Positions 10,936 through 22,462 of a stretch of DNA of 64,000 bases are shown one piece after another. The position numbers and the translations under genes were made by a program. The notes beneath the pieces were generated by a model, which did no database searches, was not told the origin of the DNA, and saw nothing but the letters and a program-made list of their open reading frames with translations. Each line of letters starts with the position of its first letter. Position 1 is the first letter of the stretch. Where the stretch lies: the NCBI RefSeq assembly GCF_963676685.1, contig NC_092355.1:72817176-72881175 (forward strand). Direction: 5' to 3'. The DNA comes from Mytilus edulis (lineage: Eukaryota > Mollusca > Bivalvia > Mytilida > Mytilidae).

Positions 10936-12640
10936 GGGCGCAAAAAAAAAATGATTTTCATTTCCTAATATTTTAATGTTTTTTCATATTTCTAAATAGA
11001 AGGTCTTTACACTATCGACAAACGTTTAAGACAGTTAATTGAATTGTGAGCAAGTCACTTATGATTCCGGAGTTTATGCATGTATAACCGATAATTTTCT
11101 TTTTTTATTGTGACCGGAACCACCGTTTTGATGACGTATGATGATAACGCTGAAATGAAAGAAAAATCATAATTTTGTTGTACCTACGTCCTTTTTATAT
11201 CATCTGCAGGTGAACTGTCATTGTAGTAATTATTCTCTGGCATTCACATTATTATCAATTGCTTTTATTGTTTCCGTAGTCTTCAACACATATATAAAAT
11301 AATAAAGACGTCAAAACAACAATATTCACACGGCGAACCATTGCCGATGTATTTTCATATTTTTGTATCATTATCTGTGTGTACAGCAGCACTATGAATA
11401 AATAACACTGACAAACACATAGTATTATATATATATGTCTTATATCTTCTGTAATTATGTGACATATAATTCATGTCACGTAAAATACTATTATTTAGGT
11501 CGAGATTTAGGTAAGCTGTTTTTGTTGCATAAACATTGAATTTTTCATTGTTAAATAATTGTTTTGGTATATTAATCACATGCATGTTTGTTCACTTCTG
11601 CAAAGTTTTATTAACATTTATTACCGTATCACCATGTGATACGGTCTGATTAGTCAGAGGCTAAACGTCAGGTTCGGGTAAATCTGTTAACGGTATTTCT
11701 GTTATTTCATTGGTTATAAATACTATCTAATGGCTGCTTCGTGGCTGTTTCCGGAATGATTCTGGGGGAAATGAAGGACATTTTAACGTCTGATTGGCTA
11801 TTAATGAGTGGCATGCATTATATGTTCTACGCGTCCGTAAGTGGGGTCGGATTGAAATCATGATACTAGGTTATAGGTACATATTATGATAAAGTGTTCA
11901 TTTGCTATAGTGATTAGTTATGATGTTAACTCACGTCAAACTGTCAATTTGGTGAAGATTATATAATCATGTGACAATGTGATGATTTAATCTTGAAATT
12001 TTGTTGCTATTTTGGTAAGAAACTGTACATATATATGTATTATTGCTATTCTCTAAAAATAGGACAGTAATGTGTATAATTTACACTTTAAACTGCGTAT
12101 TAAAACGGTTAAATGATTACTTTTGTGTTAGATTTCTTCGTCAGCTTAGAATACACAAAACGTATGCTCTCTGTATAAAAACTAATAACCATTTATTTTT
12201 CATTGCTTGGACATATTGATTAGAAAATATTAAAATCACGGAATTTACCGAAGATGTAATTTCGTTTCCAGCACTTTCATCGCTTCATTGATTTCTGGTG
12301 TAAATAAACAAACCCGACGCTACTGATTAGAAGAATACAAAAATTACAAGGTGAGCAATATGGTTTCTTAATTATATGCAAAGAAGCCTACACCAAGCAT
12401 CACGGTATTGTTATTGGCAAGGGTTTCAGTGCACTATAGGATACTATAGTGTCAGCTGTTGCATATTATATAATTTAGCTTTATATTTGACAATGACCCC
12501 CGAGGCAATCATTTATACGATCCTTCAAACCAAAAAAACTTGCAACACAGTGAACTCCGAAAAAGATGTTTGCATGGTGGGTAGACAGTTTGATGATCTT
12601 TGGTGTACTCGTACATGCTGTTTTATTCTTTGGAGTTGTC
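10936..12640. other. Non-coding DNA with one short perfect hairpin
   Basis: At 11,623-11,645 the sequence accgtatcac-cat-gtgatacggt forms a perfect 10-bp stem with a 3-nt loop. The following 250 bp are slightly less AT-rich ('cgtcaggttcgggtaaatct', 'ctacgcgtccgtaagtgggg'). A 112-codon ATG frame at 12,376-12,714 runs into the hAT-like end fragment and has no recognisable domain. Confidence 0.4.
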
Positions 12641-12738
12641 AGGAGTCTGATTTAGAAGGGGACCAGGGGGCATGCCATCCTTTTCTGGGAAATTTGGTGG
12701 GCCTGAACTTATGAAAATTTCTGCATCCGCCACTGGTT
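12640..12738 (-). repeat. Solo end fragment with 'cagtggcggatgcagaaatt' terminus
   Basis: The reverse complement of 12,690-12,737 reads 'cagtggcggatgcagaaatt' then 'ttcataag', closely matching the left terminus of the element at 14,603. It is probably a broken copy of the same DNA-transposon family. Confidence 0.55.
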
Positions 12739-12779
12739 GTTGGACCATAATAGTCCCAGTATGGACACAGTGGTAATCA

Positions 12780-13200
12780 GCAGTCATTATAAAAAGAAGA
12801 TGTGGTATGATTGCCAATGAGACAACAGTTACTGTCTACAAGTGACCAAAATGACACAGACATTTTAAAATAACTATAGGTCACCGTACGGCCTTCAACA
12901 ATGATCAAAGCCTATACAACATAGTCAGCTATAAAAGGCCCTGATATGACATGTAAAACAATTCAAACCAGAAAACCAACGGCCTTATTTATATATATAA
13001 AAAAATGAACGAAAAACAAATATGTAACACATAAACAAACGACAACCACTGAATTACAGGCTCCTGACTTGGGACTGACACATACATAAATAATGTGGCG
13101 GGGTAAAACATTGTAGCGGGATTCCGATCCTCCCCCTAACCTTGGACAGTGGTACATGTATAACAGTACAACATAAGAACGAACTATAAAAATCAGTCGA
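12780..13200 (-). repeat. Long copy of family R1
   Basis: Starts 'agatgtggtatgattgccaa', continues through 'aaccaacggcc', 'acaaacgacaaccactgaat', 'aggctcctgacttgg' and 'tcctccccctaacct'. The 64-codon minus-strand frame at 12,963-13,157 lies wholly inside the repeat and is not counted as a gene. Confidence 0.8.
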
Positions 13201-14600
13201 AAAAGGCTTAACTCATCAGATTGCCCATTGATATATCAAAAGCACTGAAAACTCTATTTGATACGTCTGATTTCAATTTATCCACATCATCAGGTCTTAC
13301 ACTTAGTATATTTTTTCGTGATGAACATTACTATTTGGTTGATTATGTAGGGAAGCACTGAAGCATGAGTGGAGAAATCGCCCCTCTCCCCCTTATTGTC
13401 CCAGCTGACCTGAGAATCTGTCCCTCTTTAACCATTAATGTCATACAACAATTACTTTTCCATTGTGGCATCATATATTTTGTATTAAAACATCAAAATT
13501 TTACATGAAATATTTGTGATGTACATGTACAGTTTGTAATGGCGGACATATACATATGTAGCAATAAGGTGTATTCAAAGCAAAATAATTAATAATAAAT
13601 CAACTCAATGGAAAGAAGCATACTGGTAAGTCAATTGGTTTTTTCGCACAGCATCTGCATAGAGTGATGAGATATAAATCAGGAGATCAATCACTGGTTT
13701 TAGAAGTCAAGAATTTTTATATTTTACTTATTTGGGTAGATACATGTAACACAACATTTATCATGACATTATACCTCAGTGTTCTTCATGAAAACTATCA
13801 CACTGATTTGAAATCATTATAGGAAAGCACAGTGTATAAGCAAACATTTCAGGAGGCAAAATTTTTTAATAGGCTGACTGCAATAGTCTGTATATTATCT
13901 GAAAAAGCTTAGTTCTTCTCAACTTTCTTATTATTTCAAATATTTTAATAGATGTCTCCCAAATTTGGTGTATTTCTATTAGCTTTTTTTAAAGTCATTT
14001 TCATTTATTTTTCAACCCGGCCCAGAAATATGTGGTTACCTTTAATATAGCTGATTTAGAGAAAGGCGACCTGGGTCACCTCTAACAAAGGCTATATTTA
14101 CTGTCCATGCCTCTTTTTTTTCATAATTCATCTTACATGTACATCTCCTTTGAATTTGTTTGCTTATTTGTTCTATGGTCTATCTATATATGCATATCTA
14201 TCTTTATACCACATTTTTTCATGGTCCCACAAAAATGTTTAAAATGTTTACATTTTACTTTTTTCTAGCTTCTCTCATGTGATAGCCGTACCTTTTTGGT
14301 CACTATTTATGTGTTGCGTTTAAATATAAATTGTAACACTTTACAGTGACTGAACAGGTAAAACAAATACTTCTCAAGAAACAGAAAAAAGAAGACTACT
14401 TGGAACAGCACCAGACTACATGTATGTATGAATAAAAACTCAGATCGGAATAGCATGGAGGATATTATATGTGATTGTGAATAAGCAAGGAAAGCTTTTA
14501 ATAATAGTGCCTATTTTTTAATTTACTAGATTTTTCATTCATTATCTGTGCAAATTTCAACATAATTTGTCATAAATTCTTATCTAACTTTACTCAAACT
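13201..14600. other. No recognised feature
   Basis: AT-rich non-coding DNA. No open frame over 60 codons and no repeat shared in the window was noticed. Confidence 0.35.
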
Positions 14601-14602
14601 TT

Positions 14603-15655
14603 CAGTGGTGGATCCAGAAATTTTCATAAGCGGGAGCCTACTGACTGCCTACAAAGGGGCCAACTCCCTATAAAAACAACAAAACTCCACCTCTGACTTT
14701 AATTTAATATGACAAGTGTTTCATTCACCAAAATACTGGTGCGTTTCTTTGATAAATATCATGCACAATTTTATAAATGAGAGGGGAAAGAAGATCCACA
14801 TGTGGTGTACCTGCACATGACAATTGCAAACTGTCCAATTTTTTTTTTATCACAACCATTCAACTGATCATGCTGATACTGACATTACCAGAGAGTACAC
14901 ATCAAATGAAAAATCACAAATAACTGATACATATTATCAGATATTACAGAATTATATATGTTTTAAATTTATTTCAAAAAAATGTGTTCTCAATCTTGTA
15001 GATAGATATTACAGGATCTCATATACATGTAAATACCAAAGACAACTGTCTATCCAAGTCACAATTTATAAAAGTAAACTATTAAAGGTTGTAGTTTGGT
15101 CTTCAACGCAAAGCTCGGTTCACACCAAACAGCAATTTTATATAGTCCATATCAATCATGACAATGGCGCTTGGGGTTAAACATGTTTTCGTAGGTAAAT
15201 AATATTGTCATGGAATTTTTTCATGGGAGTGTTATAGTCTATATATAGAGTATTACTTCCTGTTTGGTAGAATAGTGAAATAGAAGTCAATACGTTCTTG
15301 CTCAATCCTATGTCGCTTTGAAGGTGTCATGATTGTCATCCTCAGCTTAAGCAATGTGTTACTGTAATTTGAATTTCAAAATGACTGAGCGACGTTTTTC
15401 GAAGCACTGGTCAACTCCACCATAGCGAATCACATGACTTTGACAATCAGTAAATTCCTAGTATAAATGTCTATATAAGTAAAGAATTGTCGCATAAAAA
15501 TTAAATAATAGAGTACACAGGAAATGGCAAAGTTCACATAGTCTAGTATGATTAATCATTTAAAAAAAAAAAAAAAAAACAAAAAAAAAAAACGAGCAAA
15601 TGGGGGCGGGGGTTGGGGCGTACGCCCTCTACGTCCCCCTCTGGATTCGCCACTG
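14603..15655. mobile_element. Putative 1.05-kb non-autonomous DNA transposon with cagtgg(c/t)ggatccag ends
   Basis: The left end 'cagtggtggatccag' (14,603) and right end 'ctggattcgccactg' (15,641-15,655) are imperfect inverted repeats. CAGTGG-type ends resemble hAT-superfamily termini, but no 8-bp target duplication is visible (flanks caaacttt and ccttctgt). The interior has an A-rich tract at 15,560-15,592, an R1 fragment (15,045-15,140) and a 118-codon frame (14,824-15,180) of no recognisable family that partly overlaps the R1 piece. It may instead be two unrelated end fragments that happen to face each other. Confidence 0.5.
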
Positions 15656-16764
15656 CCTTCTGTTGTTGTCCATTTTGTCAAATAGTAATCCTCAAAAGTA
15701 CGTGTAGGTTATACGCTATTTTTATCACGTTGATTATAGACACAGAATACATTTTATTATAATATCATTCCCCATTTCCATTCTCAATTTTATAAAGTTT
15801 CCTACCATCATAACACGGGTCCACCAATAATGCAACAAAAATGACAAATAAGAAGAAAAAAAGCGCTATGTTTTCATATTGCTTGAAGTGCAATATTCCA
15901 ATAAAAATAAACTACTCACAAACCACTGATCTCAATATAATCAGCTAAAATACGGCAAGCTTTTTGGAAAAGCTATTACTTGTTGTGTACACAACCTTGA
16001 GAGCTATTTGGTATAAAAACTATGAAAAGCCCGTTTAACATTAATGAGCCATGTTATGGAACACAGGTTTAACAATATTTTGTAATTCAATTGAAATGAG
16101 TGTTTTGATTAAGTAAACTTCATTTTGAATATGAAAGAGGGTTAATAAAATGATTTACTCGCATATAAACCATACTTTGTCATATTAAATGTATACAAGA
16201 GTTCTTGGTATTAATACTGGGTAGTTATTGGCGAAGACAAGCAAATTATTGTAATTAGGTATTTTGCTGATGTCATTTACATTATAGTGTACATTATAAC
16301 TGAAGTTGTGTTCAACAAGTAGACAATTGTATTAAGAACCTTCTTTTTGTGTTTTTGCAGGACTACCTGCCACCTTTTGTTATTGAGTAAAAATAAAGAT
16401 CTATTATCAACCATGTCACTTCTATCAGCCTTACCTAACACCTGGCTACAGAATTGTTTCAAAAGCTGGATATACAGTAAATTTTGGTAGGAGATCAGCT
16501 TGATAAAAATAGATACAGATAAGACATTTGATAAACTCTGACGATTATTAATACATTCTAACTTATCTACACTACAACGTGATGAATACATGCATTGTTT
16601 TATAAAATAGGCTTCATTAAAACAAACTATTTCATAAAGTAATCGAAATCTTATCAAATAGTAATCGATTATTACATCCTAATTTTTGGCGGTAATCGAA
16701 GACATTGGTTTGTATTCATTTGTATGTTTAGGAGTTAAGTGTGACGTCTATTTTCACTGAACTA
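15656..16764. other. No gene recognised; one 126-codon minus-strand frame
   Basis: The minus-strand frame at 16,277-16,657 includes a basic stretch (LNNKRWQVVLQKHKKKVLNT) but no family I can name, and no splice context supports it. A short R6-like 'ccccatttccattctcaatt' piece lies at 15,770. Confidence 0.3.
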
Positions 16765-16925
16765 GTACACAATTTTATTTAGAGGACAGCTGAGGACCTC
16801 CTCGGTGGGGGATTTTCTCGCTGCGTTGAATACCAATTGGTGGCCTTCGGCTGTTATCTGCTCTATGGTCGGGTTGTTGGCTTCTTGAAAAATTCCCCAT
16901 TTCCATTCCCAATTTTAATAAAGTT
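16765..16925 (+). repeat. Family R6 repeat
   Basis: Contains 'ggacagctgaggacctcctc', 'ctcgctgcgttgaa', 'ctgctctatggtcgggttgt' and 'attccccatttccattccca'. Copies are at about 28,895-29,260, 30,505-30,610 and 54,890-55,215. The 79-codon minus frame across it is repeat-derived. Confidence 0.8.
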
Positions 16926-17480
16926 TGATAACAAAATATACTCCTTAAAATGATGTGACAAAAGATATACTCCAGAAACAGTGAAAACAAAACAACGAAT
17001 TTGCATGACGTCATAAACCTACGTCATTGACGTTGCTTCGAAATATCCTTATTTAGGTAAACAGACGCTCATCAAAATCTTATATTAACCTCTGGTGATT
17101 TTCTCAGCGTTGAGTGTTGTGTTTCGTCAAAGAGAGTTCCTATGTTTTCAGTCTATGAGAAAACAGAAATTATATAGTCATCTAATAGTTTTGATAATTT
17201 GTTTGCAGTATTTAAAAGATAGTAATAGTGATGTTTGCAATCACATTCTTGTGCATATAAAACAAACCAAATGTAATCTCCCATTTCATTAGCCAAAATA
17301 TGTACTGTAAAAGTACTTTTATTCTTGGATATCCATTTTTGTTGTTTGAGTAAAAGTTACATGTCCATTTGTGTCTTAAATTCGTAGATGTTTGTGAAAG
17401 AAAAGAAATTTGGCCATTTGTAAGGACAATTGTTGAAAATGATAGTATGTTGTATAAATATGATTCATGGGACATTTAAG

Positions 17481-17625
17481 GAATGACTGTAATATTTTTT
17501 CTGTCTATTCGAAATAACATAAAAAATTTGGTGCACACTAAATAACGCGCGTAGCGGGTTATTTAACAGGGTGCACCACATTTTTTATGTTATTTCGAAT
17601 AGACAGAAAAAATATTACAGTCATT
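17481..17625. repeat. Near-perfect 55-bp-stem palindrome (hairpin) within an R7 repeat
   Basis: The left arm 17,481-17,535 and right arm 17,571-17,625 are inverted repeats matching at 54 of 55 positions (one t/g difference near the inner end). The 35-nt loop contains a second weaker inverted pair (aaataac...gttattt) around 'gcgcgtagcg'. The downstream sequence to 17,790 matches 3820-3950. It fits the terminal hairpin of a foldback/MITE element. The conservation of both arms suggests recent insertion or gene conversion between the arms. Confidence 0.9.
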
Positions 17626-17927
17626 TTTTATAATTTAATTCTAAATTTCATTTAAACCGTAGAAAACCATGAAAAAACGTTGATGACGTGACGGTCACAT
17701 GACTAAATTATATCTATGGTCTCATAACAAAATAACGTCAGCCAATCAGAAGACGCGTTACATCAAAAATTAAATTATTGCAAAATAAGAAGTTTAATTT
17801 CACTTACTCGTTCGTCTTTGATTACTGAGAACATTCATCAAATTCTTTAATAAAATAATTGCTTAAGGAATAAGCGTTTTCGTTTATTTTTAGATATTTT
17901 CTCAATTGAATGAAATTGCAAAGTTAA

Positions 17928-18236
17928 AATCTTGACTAAAGTTGTATCTTGATTATAAGATGGATCTCAGATGAGTTCATGTTTGTTAATATTCAATATA
18001 TATTTTCTAAATGAAGGACAATGTTTGTAAAGCTTGTGTGCATTTGCGCATGACGAAATTATAAGCAACATGAGAGAGGTAAAATCGTGACTGAAGTTGT
18101 ATAAACAGTCCATTAGCATGAGTATAATATGTATTTCAGATGAGTTCGTGTTTGTTAACATTCAATATATCTTCGAAATGAAGGACAATTTTTGTAAAGC
18201 TTGAATGCGTTTGCGCATGACGAAATCATAAGCAAC
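17928..18236 (+). repeat. Diverged tandem duplication, ~165-bp unit, two copies
   Basis: The blocks 17,966-18,072 and 18,135-18,236 both read 'cagatgagttc(a/g)tgtttgt', 'atgaaggacaat', 'tgtaaagctt' and 'tgcgcatgacgaaat'. The 'tgacta/gaagttgtat' preamble is duplicated too. No coding potential is seen. Confidence 0.7.
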
Positions 18237-18554
18237 AGGGGGATAGTAGATAATATAATGATATATGTGGAAACCCTCCGGAAATCTGTTATTGAACAGA
18301 TTAATGAATTGATGTAAACGGGATGCATATTCAACTTTTAATGCTATTCTAGGAGTAATAGCACCATTGTTTTCCCCTATAGATCTGTGTTAAATGTCAC
18401 TCTTCAAAAAGAAAAATCGCAGAATTTGTCTTTGTTTCAAATAAAAGATTTACTTAGCAGGAGTAAAGTTTTATCCTGTTCAGTACAACAGACAAATTTG
18501 CAAAATACTTTCCATTTAACATTCATCGCTGGAGGTCACTAATGATTTTTTCCG

Positions 18555-19040
18555 GTATAATTAAAGGCAACATTAATAAACCACTGTTCGAAATTGATAC
18601 ATCTATTGAGAAACAACAAATCCGGGTTACAAACTGATACTGAGGGAAACACATCATAAATAAGATGAGAACAACGACACAACAGAAACACTTATATGCA
18701 AAACACACAGAAACGAACTACAAGATAACAATAGCCATTTTCCTGACTTTGTACAGGACATTTTAAGAAAAAAATGGCGGGTTGAACCTTGACTTGTAGC
18801 TAGCCAAACCTCCAGCGTTAATGGCAATGTGAAATTTTACACAAAAATCACAACATAACATGACAGGACTACAATACAATTAAATGGAAGAACATAAAAG
18901 ACAGAGAAACACACAAATAAACAAAACTTTAGAACATTACGATAAGCTAAGAGTTACAAGACATTTCATTTAATACGCCAGACGTGTGTTTCGTCTAAAT
19001 AAGATTCCAGAATTCCAAAATGTAGTACCAATTACGGCTT
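18555..19040 (+). repeat. Composite R3 + R2 repeat
   Basis: The R3 module ('tccgggttacaaactgatac', 'agaaacgaactacaagataa', 'agccaaacctcc') is followed directly by R2 ('tttaatacgccagacgtgtg' at about 18,970). This is the cleanest instance of the R3-R2 junction, without the R5 insertion seen at 8 kb. Confidence 0.8.
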
Positions 19041-20084
19041 AGACTATCTGCCTGTAATAAAAGTATAAGTGAAATGACCATATAAGTGATAAACCTGTTA
19101 ACACCGAAGTGATGACCAATTATAGAATAAAAACAAATACGTAAAACAACCTTACTCATCACATAAAACCAGCACAGCCGATCAATATTTTGTTTGTTAG
19201 CCGATGTCACAGGTAAATATCTAAAATAAATTCCAAAAATAGGATACAAATCAAGATAGAATTGAAATACTGATACTACATGTATTTGATAACAATGCAA
19301 ATTACAATACTTAATAACACCTTCTAACATGCCCTTTAGCGGATAACAGCTCAGATAAGTCGAACATTAGTAAATTATCTTTGTAATGGTATATTTATAC
19401 ATATAAGTGATCATGCATGAAATTCAAGACGTGAATTAATGTCATATATGTTTTAAAGTCACACTACTATGCACCTAATTGACTATCACCGTTATTTTTT
19501 TTATAAGAGTTAAATAATAATAAACATGCAAAATAATTAGTCAAAACGAATTATTGTAAATGTATGCATTAAGTGATCTTAAGGAAGGAGGTTTTCTGCT
19601 ACGAAGTAAAATGATGGTGACACTAATCAGTCTTTGAAATCATTTTTTTATCTAGCATAGTTAGTACTAATAAAATTCACACTGATACATAAAAGGAGTT
19701 GATGATTTCTTATTCGACTTAAACATCTAAGAAAAAGTAAAGTAATATGAATGAAATGATATGAAATAACATTTATAATCTTCTTTTTTCAATTTTTGGT
19801 TTGTACGAAAAACATGTCATTGATATACTGAAATACTTAACTCAGAGGAAATTCAAATCAATAGTCCCTAATCACATGGTAAAATCAAAGGATAAAACAC
19901 ACAAAAAAACGAATGGACAACAACTGTCATATTTACATCATTTGTAATAATTACACATCTGTTGTGATAATAGACTATCCCTTTATAAGAAGTCCATTGG
20001 TGTCTATTCTTGTTGTCCTTTAATAAACGCATAAATATTTTTTTTATATATCTATACTTAATTGTTTGTATTTGTTCTATCACT
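19041..20084. other. Intergenic DNA with an R4 fragment
   Basis: An R4-like fragment ('aatcacatggtaaaatcaaa', 'gaatggacaacaactgtcat') lies at about 19,840-19,945. Short minus-strand frames (18,995-19,330; 19,868-20,083) show no recognisable protein. Confidence 0.45.
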
Positions 20085-20523
20085 ATACTAGTTAAAGGGT
20101 AGGATACAGAACACTGACATGGTAAGCTGCCTTTTCCTAATATAATGGTTAGGTTTTTCTTGGAATCTTATCCAATATGGTAAAGTGTACAATGCAAGAT
20201 GTTTAAAGTCATGAGTTTAATTTTTGACTTCATTCTTTCAAAATCATTTGATAAGTGTGACAATTATAATTACAAATAACGTTGTAATTTGTTTTGTTAA
20301 ACAAAACAAAAGGTTCAGTCTTCTTCTATTTAATTATAGAATTATTATTTACATTATCATGTGTATTGTATTAACTGAACATAAGGCTCATTATTCCTCC
20401 ACTTTGAGATATTGATAGTAATACCAAGTATACTTTAAATCTTTATATTGGTGGATCTTTATTTGCCAGTCGTTATATACTTCTGAAACATTCAGGTAAA
20501 TAAGAGTGCTAATCAATCTAGAA
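20085..20523 (+). promoter_or_regulatory. Upstream region of the intact membrane-protein gene, conserved in unit C
   Basis: The sequence from about 20,085 aligns with 36,645-36,827 and, after the 7.5-kb insertion there, with 44,365-44,601. Shared blocks include 'ttgacttcattctttcaa', 'acaaataacgtt', 'gtggatctttatttgccagt' and 'cgttatatacttctgaaac'. It probably contains the promoter and 5' untranslated region. No TATA box can be assigned with confidence. Conservation between units alone may reflect recent duplication rather than constraint. Confidence 0.5.
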
Positions 20524-21117
20524 ATGATTGACTTTTATTTAGACATTGGGTGTTCCTTTTTATTAACCGTCTTTGAAAACGTGTCATGTTGTGGGAATGA
20601 TAAAGTTTCAAATAGTCAGAGCCCAAAGGATATAAGAAGAAAAAGACGAGTTTTATTGACTCGTATAACATTTGGATTAATATTTAATATTGCTGCTTTT
20701 ATAACGGTATGTGTAGTGAACGAAGAAATATTCATAGAAGGGAAGACTGCTCTGGGATTGTTTATTACTATTGTGGTGTTTACTATGATAGCATATCTTG
20801 TTATAACAGTATCAGTTTGGATTGCTCATGTTGATCGCGATGATTCGTTGTTAGACCACATGATATTTTACAGACTTTATGAAATAGAATTTGATATCTT
20901 AGTGTTTATCTACAGTCTTTATTTATCATACTGGGAGATTGCAGAGTTTACAACCGCTACAACTGTACTTGGCTGCGTAGATATACTTGTTGATATAATT
21001 ATACTGGGAAGGAATGTGTATGACTCTAAAGAAAAAACTAATGCTCTCTTGTATATCTGTTTTGGTATCTTTCTTGCACCTTTAGTACCATTTGTTTTTC
21101 TTATTATTATGCTTTAA
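20524..21117 (+). CDS. Small multi-pass membrane protein, intact copy B (unknown family)
   Basis: An uninterrupted single-exon frame of 197 residues from ATG 20,524. The frame extends to a GTG at 20,506, but the ATG is aligned in all three copies, so it is preferred. Residues 1-46 are hydrophilic after a short hydrophobic start, with a Cys pair (SCCG, 21-24) and a basic patch (RRKRR, 38-42). Hydrophobic segments follow at about 47-67, 76-100, 122-137 (weaker), 143-161 and 174-196, giving four or five membrane spans and a very short C-tail. A conserved FYRLYEIEFDILVF block and an EFTTATTVLGC block are the best family signatures. Charged residues sit in the loop after the second span (HVDRDD). 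I do not recognise the family and infer no function beyond membrane residence. The gene points towards, and is convergent with, the IAP gene at 27.2-32.7 kb. Two broken paralogues lie at 680-1358 and 44,602-45,488. Confidence 0.8.
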   Translation: MIDFYLDIGCSFLLTVFENVSCCGNDKVSNSQSPKDIRRKRRVLLTRITFGLIFNIAAFITVCVVNEEIFIEGKTALGLFITIVVFTMIAYLVITVSVWIAHVDRDDSLLDHMIFYRLYEIEFDILVFIYSLYLSYWEIAEFTTATTVLGCVDILVDIIILGRNVYDSKEKTNALLYICFGIFLAPLVPFVFLIIML

Positions 21118-21443
21118 AGGGAGGCTGCCCGTTTGCAAGTTTCAGCTGATCAGAATTCATGTACTCAAACGGACAAAGAAGTGGTGTAGCTAGTCACAAT
21201 TCACAATGGCAGGGATGTTAACCGAACGATAATGAAACAATAATCTATCTATTTCAATACAATAGAAATTGCAAAAAGATAATCAGTTTATGAGGACTAC
21301 TTTGAAGCAGAAACTTTTTATTGATGTAATAGTGTAATGTAAAGTCATTTAAGATATTTTGTATGATATGAATCCGATTGCGACATTTTGTGGGTATTAT
21401 GATATAAATTCTTATATTTTGATGTTATTCTATAATCAAGTTT

Positions 21444-21449
21444 AATAAA
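21444..21449 (+). terminator. Likely polyadenylation signal of copy B
   Basis: An AATAAA hexamer about 330 bp after the stop codon, in the context 'agtttaataaaact', which is kept in unit C at about 45,820. This supports a transcribed 3' end shared by the duplicates. Confidence 0.5.
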
Positions 21450-21559
21450 ACTCGTTTTACCGCGGATCACAAACAAAATACAATGTATAAAGTCATGATT
21501 CTTGGTTGTAATTGCTGAAATGGCGTATATCAAATGTAATCAAGCTCAAAATACAGTTA

Positions 21560-21750
21560 ACAAAATAGTAAAGGGAAGTGACAATAACAATCAAAACCAA
21601 GGAGTAAACAAAGACGCATAAAACCGAAAAACATTTACATCAACAGTTAGTTACAAATAATAGATAAGAAACAACACGATCTCCACTAAAAACCGGGAGT
21701 TAAGTCCGGTGCTCCGGATGGGTAAGCATTTCCTGCACCGTATATATGTT
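21560..21750 (-). repeat. Family R5 fragment, reverse orientation
   Basis: Contains 'ccgggagttaagtccggtgctcc' type sequence and 'gatgggtaagcatttcctgc', matching the extended R5 copies at 46,435-46,680 and 61,330-61,470. Confidence 0.55.
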
Positions 21751-21908
21751 TGTTGTATATCATTAGTTGATTTATATTTTGCAACTTTCGTTTCAAACGT
21801 AAACACACCGCCATTGTGAACACACGTTTTGCATGACCCATTGTTTTATCAAAATAAACTTAGAATATGGACTTGGTCAAAAAAAATTCAGGGACCATTC
21901 AAATCAAA

Positions 21909-22462
21909 TTAAACAATGAGATTGAACAACGAGATTGAACAATGAGATTGAACAATGATATTGAGATTGAACAATGAGATTGAACAACGAGATTGAACAA
22001 CGAGATTGAACATTGAGATTGAAAAATGGGATTGAACAATGAGATTGAACAACGAGATTGAACAATGAGATTGAACAATGAGATTGAACAACTAGATTGA
22101 ACAACGAGATTGAACAATGAGATTGAACAACGAGACTGAACAACAAGATTGAACAATGAGACTGAACAACGAGATTGAACAATGAGATTGAACAATGAGA
22201 TTGAATGATGAAATTGAACAACGAGATTGAACAATGAGATTGAACAATGAGATTGAACAACGAGATTGAACAACGAGGTTGCACAACGAGATTGAACAAC
22301 GAGATTGAACAATGAGATTGAACAATGATATTGAACAATGATATTGAACAACGAGATTGAACAACGAGATTGACAAACGAGATTGAACAAAGAGATTGAA
22401 CAACGAGATTGAACAATGAGATTGAACAATGAGATTGAACAATGAGATTGAGCAATGAGATT
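21909..22462 (-). repeat. 13-bp minisatellite, about 42 units
   Basis: Tandem units of attgaacaa(c/t)gag, with a few variants (aaatggg, 9-bp partial units near 21,960, 'gaatgatgaaattg' near 22,204). Because 13 is not a multiple of three and no unit contains a minus-strand stop, all three minus-strand frames are open for 150-183 codons, with a repeating FNLVVQSRCSISL pattern. These frames are a property of the repeat. The array lies immediately after a block (21,769-21,868) that is collinear with 46,095-46,204 in unit C, where no array is present. Confidence 0.95.

Noticed and set aside
14824..15180. 118-codon plus-strand frame
   Set aside because: Partly overlaps an R1 repeat inside a putative transposon; no family recognised and an atypical start.
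20506..20523. GTG start six codons upstream of the membrane-protein ATG
   Set aside because: Eukaryotic initiation favours ATG, and the ATG at 20,524 is the aligned start in copies A and C.
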